Source of the DNA: Bacteroidales bacterium
GTDB lineage: Bacteria > Bacteroidota > Bacteroidia > Bacteroidales > UBA4181
Assembly (NCBI GenBank): GCA_031259205.1
Contig: JAIRLS010000055.1
Coordinates: 1 to 27,728, forward strand
Direction: 5' to 3'
Length of the DNA: 27,728 nt
The stretch's first letter is position 1. Each line of letters starts with the position of its first letter. A program made the translations under genes and the position numbers. This document shows, in pieces, positions 24,317-27,728 of this stretch. The notes below the pieces were generated by a model. The model was not told where the DNA came from and searched no databases. It worked only from the letters and a program-made list of their open reading frames with translations.

Positions 24317-25249
24317 ATGCCGCGTTATTTGGACCCGAAGAACGACCTGACATTCAAGAAAATTTTCGGAGAACACGAGAATCTGTGTATCAGCTTGCTG
24401 AATAACATGTTGCCATTAGAAGAAGGCAGGGAGATTGTGCAGATTTCATATCATCCGAACGAGCTTACTCCACGAATTGACGCTTTACGCAATTCGATTG
24501 TGGATGTGCGCTGTACCGATACGTTCGGTCGCCAGTTTATTGTAGAAATGCAGATGTATTGGACGGAAAGTTTCAAGAGTCGTGTATTGCTCAATGCATC
24601 AAAAGTGTACATAAAACAGTTGAAGGTGTCGGGTGAATTTAAACTGTTGCAGCCCGTCTACTCTCTGAATTTTGTGAATGAGATATTCGAAAAATCTCCG
24701 GAAATGACCGACAGTTATTATCATCATTATCAGATAGTCAATATAGCCCATACGGAGAAACGCATTGAGGGATTGGAATTTGTGTTCATAGAGTTGCCCA
24801 AGTTCAAAGCGAAGAATCATGCGGAGAGGAAACTTCACGAGTTATGGTTGCGCTTTCTGACGGAGATCAGGGAAGATACCGGAACTGTCCCGGAAGATCT
24901 GATACGAGAAGAAGACATCCGGGAGGCGGTTCAATTATTGGAAGAAAGCGGCTATACAAAAGAGGAATTGGATGCCTACGATAAGTATATTGATATTATC
25001 TGCACGGAAATCTCCGTGAAGAACGATGCAGAACGTGAAGGACTCAAAAAAGGGATGGAAAAAGGGATAGAAAAAGGGATAGAAAAAGGGATAGAAAAAG
25101 AACGGAGCATACAAGAGAAGTTACGTGAAGAAGAGCGCCGGCGAACTGTGTTAAACGCCCACTGCGAAGGCCTTTCCAATGAAATAATTGCAAAAATCGC
25201 AGGGTTTTCTATCGTCGAAATCGAGAAAATCATCGCCGAAAACAGATAA
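24317..25249 (+). CDS. Rpn-family recombination-promoting nuclease / PDDEXK_2 putative transposase
   Basis: This 310-residue protein begins MPRYLDPKNDLTFKKIFGEH, a family hallmark. The nuclease core has Asp63 (IVDV) and Glu77-x-Gln79 (IVEMQ), matching the D...ExQ arrangement of PDDEXK_2 proteins. The C-terminal part contains repeated KG(M/I)E units (about residues 243-260), a charged coiled stretch and a final IAKIAGFSIVEIEKII segment typical of Rpn C-termini. Rpn proteins in E. coli have been linked to RecA-independent recombination and phage defence; here the role is unknown. The 12-bp DNA repeat at 25052-25099 underlies the KGIE units and could change copy number. A close relative starts at 75 on the minus strand. 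It appears intact. Confidence 0.88.
   Translation: MPRYLDPKNDLTFKKIFGEHENLCISLLNNMLPLEEGREIVQISYHPNELTPRIDALRNSIVDVRCTDTFGRQFIVEMQMYWTESFKSRVLLNASKVYIKQLKVSGEFKLLQPVYSLNFVNEIFEKSPEMTDSYYHHYQIVNIAHTEKRIEGLEFVFIELPKFKAKNHAERKLHELWLRFLTEIREDTGTVPEDLIREEDIREAVQLLEESGYTKEELDAYDKYIDIICTEISVKNDAEREGLKKGMEKGIEKGIEKGIEKERSIQEKLREEERRRTVLNAHCEGLSNEIIAKIAGFSIVEIEKIIAENR
25052..25099 (+). repeat. Four tandem 12-bp units inside the Rpn-like gene
   Basis: GGGATGGAAAAA followed by three exact copies of GGGATAGAAAAA. Because 12 is a multiple of three, changes in copy number would add or remove KGIE units without a frameshift. Confidence 0.8.
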
Positions 25250-25287
25250 TGTTTCTTTTATAAATTTAGCCGATATTTTTATTCGTC

Positions 25288-25318
25288 TGTGGTAATTCGT
25301 AAATTTTATGTATGTTTG
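25288..25318 (+). promoter_or_regulatory. Promoter for the transglutaminase-like lipoprotein
   Basis: TATGTTTG (25311-25318) matches the -7 consensus perfectly, with TGTG (25288-25291, 3 of 4 to TTTG) 19 nt upstream. The ATG is 38 nt downstream. Confidence 0.6.
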
Positions 25319-25356
25319 CGAGATAAATTTTTCATAAACTTAAAACATTCCGTACT

Positions 25357-26835
25357 ATGGACAATAAGGTAAAGACGGTTTCATTCATCGTTTTGTTCTG
25401 GCTATTGGCCAGTTGCACCCAACCGGTTACGATGCAACAGGTTTATCGCGAAAAAAACGCAGGTAATTTTACGCAGGCAACCCTCCTGATAGATGAATAC
25501 ATCGCCGGAAACGATTTGCCGGATGACACCCTCTACTGCCTGGATTTCCTCAAGGACAGGATGCGTCGGATAACGATGGATTTCAATAAGGACGAGGCAT
25601 CTGTGCTTGCTTACATTCGAAAGTATTACCCCGATGTGGATGATGAAATGATGAAAAAATGGGAAGAGGAAAAGAAACTGGAATATATGGTGATAGACGG
25701 CGAGAAAAAGTATTTCTCGCAAGCGGCGGCCAATCTGTTCCGGATTGACGAAGTTGCCAAAGCGCGTAAAAGGGAAGCGGACGGCGTACAAACGTCAGCT
25801 TCGGCAAAAACGTTGCAAACCCACCTGCCTGAAGTGGTGGCTGTTCTGTCCGCCACCGGAAAAACGCAAACGCCTCCGGTTACCATGAAAGTGAAATACG
25901 CTTTGACCGTCAAACCCAATGCCGTACCCGACGGAGAAACAGTACGCTGCTGGCTACCCTATCCGAGGGAAACGTCGCCCGATTCTTCCCTCTTTTCCGT
26001 ATCAACAGGCCAGCGCCGTCAGACAGCAGTCAAGCTGCTCGCAGTCAGCGACAGCAATTACGTCATCTCGCCGCCGTCGTATGCCCACCGAACACTTTAC
26101 ATGGAAAAGACTGCACGCAAAGACAGCGCTTTGACTTTTTCTATCGAATTTTCCTACCGATCGGCTGCCGAATGGTTCGACTTGAAAAACAAAACGATAC
26201 CTCCTTACGACACGGAAAGCGAGTTGTACAAGACTTATACCTCCGAACGCCCTCCCCACATCGTTTTTACCGACTCTATCAAAGCTATTTCGCAACGTAT
26301 CGTCGGAAATGAAACCCATCCGTTCCTGAAAATGCAGAAAATCTGGAAATGGGTGGACGCCACCTTCCCATGGGCAAGTGCGCGGGAGTATTCTACCATC
26401 GGCAACATACCGGAGTACGTATTGGAAAACAGGCATGGCGACTGTGGACAGGTCACGCTGCTGTTCATCACGCTGGCACGTTACAGCGGCATCCCTGCCC
26501 GTTGGCAAAGCGGCTTTATGATGCACCCGGGAGCGGTCAATCTTCACGACTGGAGCGAATATTACATGGAAGGCACAGGCTGGATACCGATGGATGAATC
26601 TTTTGGCGTCAACTCCTTCTCTACCGACGAAAGAATCGTCAATTTTTATTCCAACGGAATGGATGCCTACAGATGGATCGTTAACGACGACTATTCCTGT
26701 CCCTTGTTTCCCGAAAAAACTTTTCCGCGTAGCGAAACGGTGGATTTCCAGCGCGGCGAAGTGGAATGGCGGGGCGGAAACCTCTATTTTGACCGGTGGG
26801 AATGGGATGTTGACGTGTCATACGAAAAGAATTAA
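25357..26835 (+). CDS. Transglutaminase-like domain lipoprotein
   Basis: This 492-residue protein has lipobox LASC (Cys20). The first part (about 21-180) is an alpha-helical charged region of unknown fold. The middle (about 180-300) is beta-rich and starts VTMKVKYALTVKPNAVPDGE. The last part is a transglutaminase-like fold (papain-like). The catalytic triad is visible as Cys363 in RHGDCGQVTLLF, His397 in NLHDWSEYYMEG and Asp413 in GWIPMDESFG. Bacterial members may act as proteases, peptidoglycan-peptide or amide hydrolases rather than crosslinkers; the substrate is unknown. It has its own promoter at 25288-25318 and no tight neighbour, so it is probably monocistronic. It is anchored in a membrane facing the periplasm or the surface. 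Confidence 0.85.
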   Translation: MDNKVKTVSFIVLFWLLASCTQPVTMQQVYREKNAGNFTQATLLIDEYIAGNDLPDDTLYCLDFLKDRMRRITMDFNKDEASVLAYIRKYYPDVDDEMMKKWEEEKKLEYMVIDGEKKYFSQAAANLFRIDEVAKARKREADGVQTSASAKTLQTHLPEVVAVLSATGKTQTPPVTMKVKYALTVKPNAVPDGETVRCWLPYPRETSPDSSLFSVSTGQRRQTAVKLLAVSDSNYVISPPSYAHRTLYMEKTARKDSALTFSIEFSYRSAAEWFDLKNKTIPPYDTESELYKTYTSERPPHIVFTDSIKAISQRIVGNETHPFLKMQKIWKWVDATFPWASAREYSTIGNIPEYVLENRHGDCGQVTLLFITLARYSGIPARWQSGFMMHPGAVNLHDWSEYYMEGTGWIPMDESFGVNSFSTDERIVNFYSNGMDAYRWIVNDDYSCPLFPEKTFPRSETVDFQRGEVEWRGGNLYFDRWEWDVDVSYEKN

Positions 26836-27008
26836 CAAATATTGCGTGTGACTTGATACTGTTATCAGTCCGAACAGCATCACGATTATTTGTGCTATCG
26901 TGTTGATAATTACCCATTAACGGCGGTTTTCCGTTGTGCTTTTGTGCATGATTTTCTTTGGCTAAAGCCGTGTTACATCCGTATAACGGGCTTTACTAAA
27001 GTAAAATA

Positions 27009-27022
27009 TTAACCCAACTTGG
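27009..27022 (-). repeat. Inverted copy of the 93-bp repeat end motif
   Basis: TTAACCCAACTTGG is the exact reverse complement of CCAAGTTGGGTTAA, the 3' end of both 93-bp repeats. The remainder of the 93-bp unit is not recognisable beside it. With the copy at 27311-27324 it frames about 290 bp as an inverted pair. Confidence 0.6.
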
Positions 27023-27232
27023 CAAAAATCATCCCAAAAATAAGGGGAAACGAGGTAATTAAACGAATAGAAACATTAATATACTATTAATAATCATTTG
27101 ATTACAAATATTGTAATTGAGAAAAGTCGTTTATGTTCCCCAATTTTTTGTTGGCTGTTTGTCAAATCTAATTTGATTTGTATTTTGCCAAATAATTGCT
27201 ATATATTGAATGTCAGACAATTGAATGTTATG

Positions 27233-27325
27233 AAAAATCCGTAGTCCCCCATAAATGAAGCGTAGACAATCTATACGCCTGATTTCAATGCGGTTACGTG
27301 AACGATCGTACCAAGTTGGGTTAAG
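27233..27325 (+). repeat. 93-bp dispersed repeat, copy 2
   Basis: The length and both ends are identical to copy 1 at 265-357 (22 and 15 identical terminal positions), while the centre differs at about 24 of 56 positions. It has its own CGATCG palindrome in the right half, near where copy 1 has CGTCGACG. No gap is needed in the alignment. Confidence 0.75.
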
Positions 27326-27371
27326 ACTCCATTACCACAAGCGTAAAAGGCGAATATCCGGAAAAAAGAAT

Positions 27372-27379
27372 TATCTTTG
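27372..27379 (+). promoter_or_regulatory. Isolated -7 promoter box
   Basis: TATCTTTG matches TAnnTTTG perfectly and lies 21 nt before the 24-bp palindrome at 27401-27424. No TTTG box was found at the proper distance upstream, so promoter activity is uncertain. Confidence 0.35.
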
Positions 27380-27400
27380 CTTGATAAAAACAGATGATTA

Positions 27401-27424
27401 AAAACTGCCGACGTCGGCAGTTTT
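27401..27424. terminator. 24-bp perfect palindrome, possible bidirectional terminator
   Basis: The half-site AAAACTGCCGAC (27401-27412) is followed directly by its exact reverse complement (27413-27424), a GC-rich core with A and T tracts outside. This is the form of a bidirectional rho-independent terminator or a protein-binding dyad. The nearest annotated gene stop is 565 bp upstream. Confidence 0.5.
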
Positions 27425-27511
27425 CAGTACACGGGTTATGAGAGGCGGAAAATCCGGGAGCGGGTTGAGTAGTCGAAACGGACGGAATGGCTGTCTCAAG
27501 ATGAAAAACGG

Positions 27512-27540
27512 ATCCACGAAAATTCGTGTAATTAGTGGAT
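27512..27540. repeat. Overlapping hairpin options upstream of the AAA-ATPase-like gene
   Basis: CACGAA-AA-TTCGTG (27515-27528) is a compact hairpin. The outer ATCCAC (27512-27517) can instead pair with GTGGAT (27535-27540). The two pairings share CAC, so they exclude one another. The sequence looks like a piece of a dispersed repeat. Confidence 0.35.
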
Positions 27541-27615
27541 AAAACCTTTGTTTGGATTTTTATTAATTTATTTGTTCCTAAATTACATAAGGATATTTAT
27601 TAAAGATTTGATAAG

Positions 27616-27728
27616 ATGAAACGACGTTTTTTTAACACCACAGGCCCCTGTAATCCGGAAAGGCATTATATGCTTCCACCCGAAGACCGTTTGGTTGGCT
27701 CTCAATTGAACCGTTATATAAAGGATGA
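27616..27728 (+). CDS. AAA-ATPase-like protein, N-terminal fragment (runs off window)
   Basis: An ATG at 27616 opens a frame that reads MKRRFFNTTGPCNPERHYML, then PPEDRLVGSQLNRYIKD, and leaves the window. This start is typical of the AAA-ATPase-like family (ATP-binding proteins, AAA_35 type) abundant in gut Bacteroidetes, which continue into a GxxGKT Walker A motif soon after. The Walker motif itself is outside the window. These genes are often near mobile elements, and their function is unknown. The upstream 290 bp is repeat-rich. Confidence rests on the recognisable N-terminus. Confidence 0.7.
   Translation, partial: MKRRFFNTTGPCNPERHYMLPPEDRLVGSQLNRYIKD

Larger units (their letters stand above)
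26836..27615. other. 780-bp gene-free region with repeats and hairpins
   Basis: No credible gene was found. It contains an AACGG-loop-CCGTT hairpin near 26920-26936 and an AAAGCC/GGCTTT hairpin near 26963-26990. It also holds an inverted copy of the repeat end motif (27009-27022), the second 93-bp repeat (27233-27325), an isolated -7 box (27372-27379), a 24-bp perfect palindrome (27401-27424) and a two-way hairpin (27512-27540). Low-GC tracts lie between. Confidence 0.65.

Noticed and set aside
25052..25099. CRISPR-like array
   Set aside because: The units are contiguous 12-mers without spacers and lie inside a coding frame. No CRISPR array or cas gene was seen anywhere in the window.
265..27325. 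Whole window as a composite mobile element bounded by the 93-bp repeats
   Set aside because: Core genes prfC and pgk lie inside, there is no integrase or transposase for such a unit, and the repeats are likely dispersed elements.

Overview
This window looks like chromosomal DNA from a member of the Bacteroidetes, most likely order Bacteroidales. The evidence is a SusC/SusD pair, many lipoproteins with a short lipobox signal, several promoters that fit the Bacteroidetes pattern (TTTG, about 19-21 nt, TAnnTTTG), almost no Shine-Dalgarno sites, and two families common in gut Bacteroidales: the Rpn/PDDEXK_2 nuclease and the AAA-ATPase-like protein that begins at the right edge. I cannot name a species.

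Layout. Positions 1-75 hold the 5' end of an Rpn-like gene on the minus strand. Positions 76-469 are a repeat-bearing gap. Positions 470-2482 (minus) hold a MATE transporter followed by a cytidylate-kinase-like protein, 9 bp apart. Positions 2879-19224 (plus) are a polysaccharide-utilisation-type locus in two blocks. Block A is a LacI regulator, a GH116 glycosidase lipoprotein, a DUF6786-like lipoprotein and a GH172 (DUF2961) enzyme. Block B is SusC, SusD, a DUF1735/discoidin surface glycan-binding lipoprotein, a GH59 (galactocerebrosidase-family) lipoprotein and an unrecognised lipoprotein. A stem-loop and a LacI-type palindrome lie between the blocks. Positions 19225-19671 are a gap rich in inverted repeats. 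Then come peptide chain release factor 3 (plus), an acyl-CoA synthetase and phosphoglycerate kinase (both minus), a full-length Rpn-family nuclease (plus), a transglutaminase-like lipoprotein (plus), a 780-bp repeat-bearing gap, and the start of an AAA-ATPase-like gene.

How the genes may work together. The LacI protein probably controls its own operon and, through the palindrome at 9009-9034, the susC operon. SusC/SusD and the DUF1735/discoidin protein would capture and import the glycan. GH59, GH116 and GH172 would hydrolyse it at the surface or in the periplasm. GH59 and GH116 are the two families that contain animal galactosyl- and glucosyl-ceramidases, while characterised GH172 enzymes act on alpha-D-fructo- or arabinofuranosides. 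This combination is the most interesting feature here. The substrate cannot be read from the sequence. No ceramidase, sulfatase or transporter for a lipid was seen.

Two 93-bp repeats in the same orientation sit near the two ends of the window (265-357 and 27233-27325). Their ends are strictly conserved and their centres have diverged. They do not behave like coding sequence and are unexplained.
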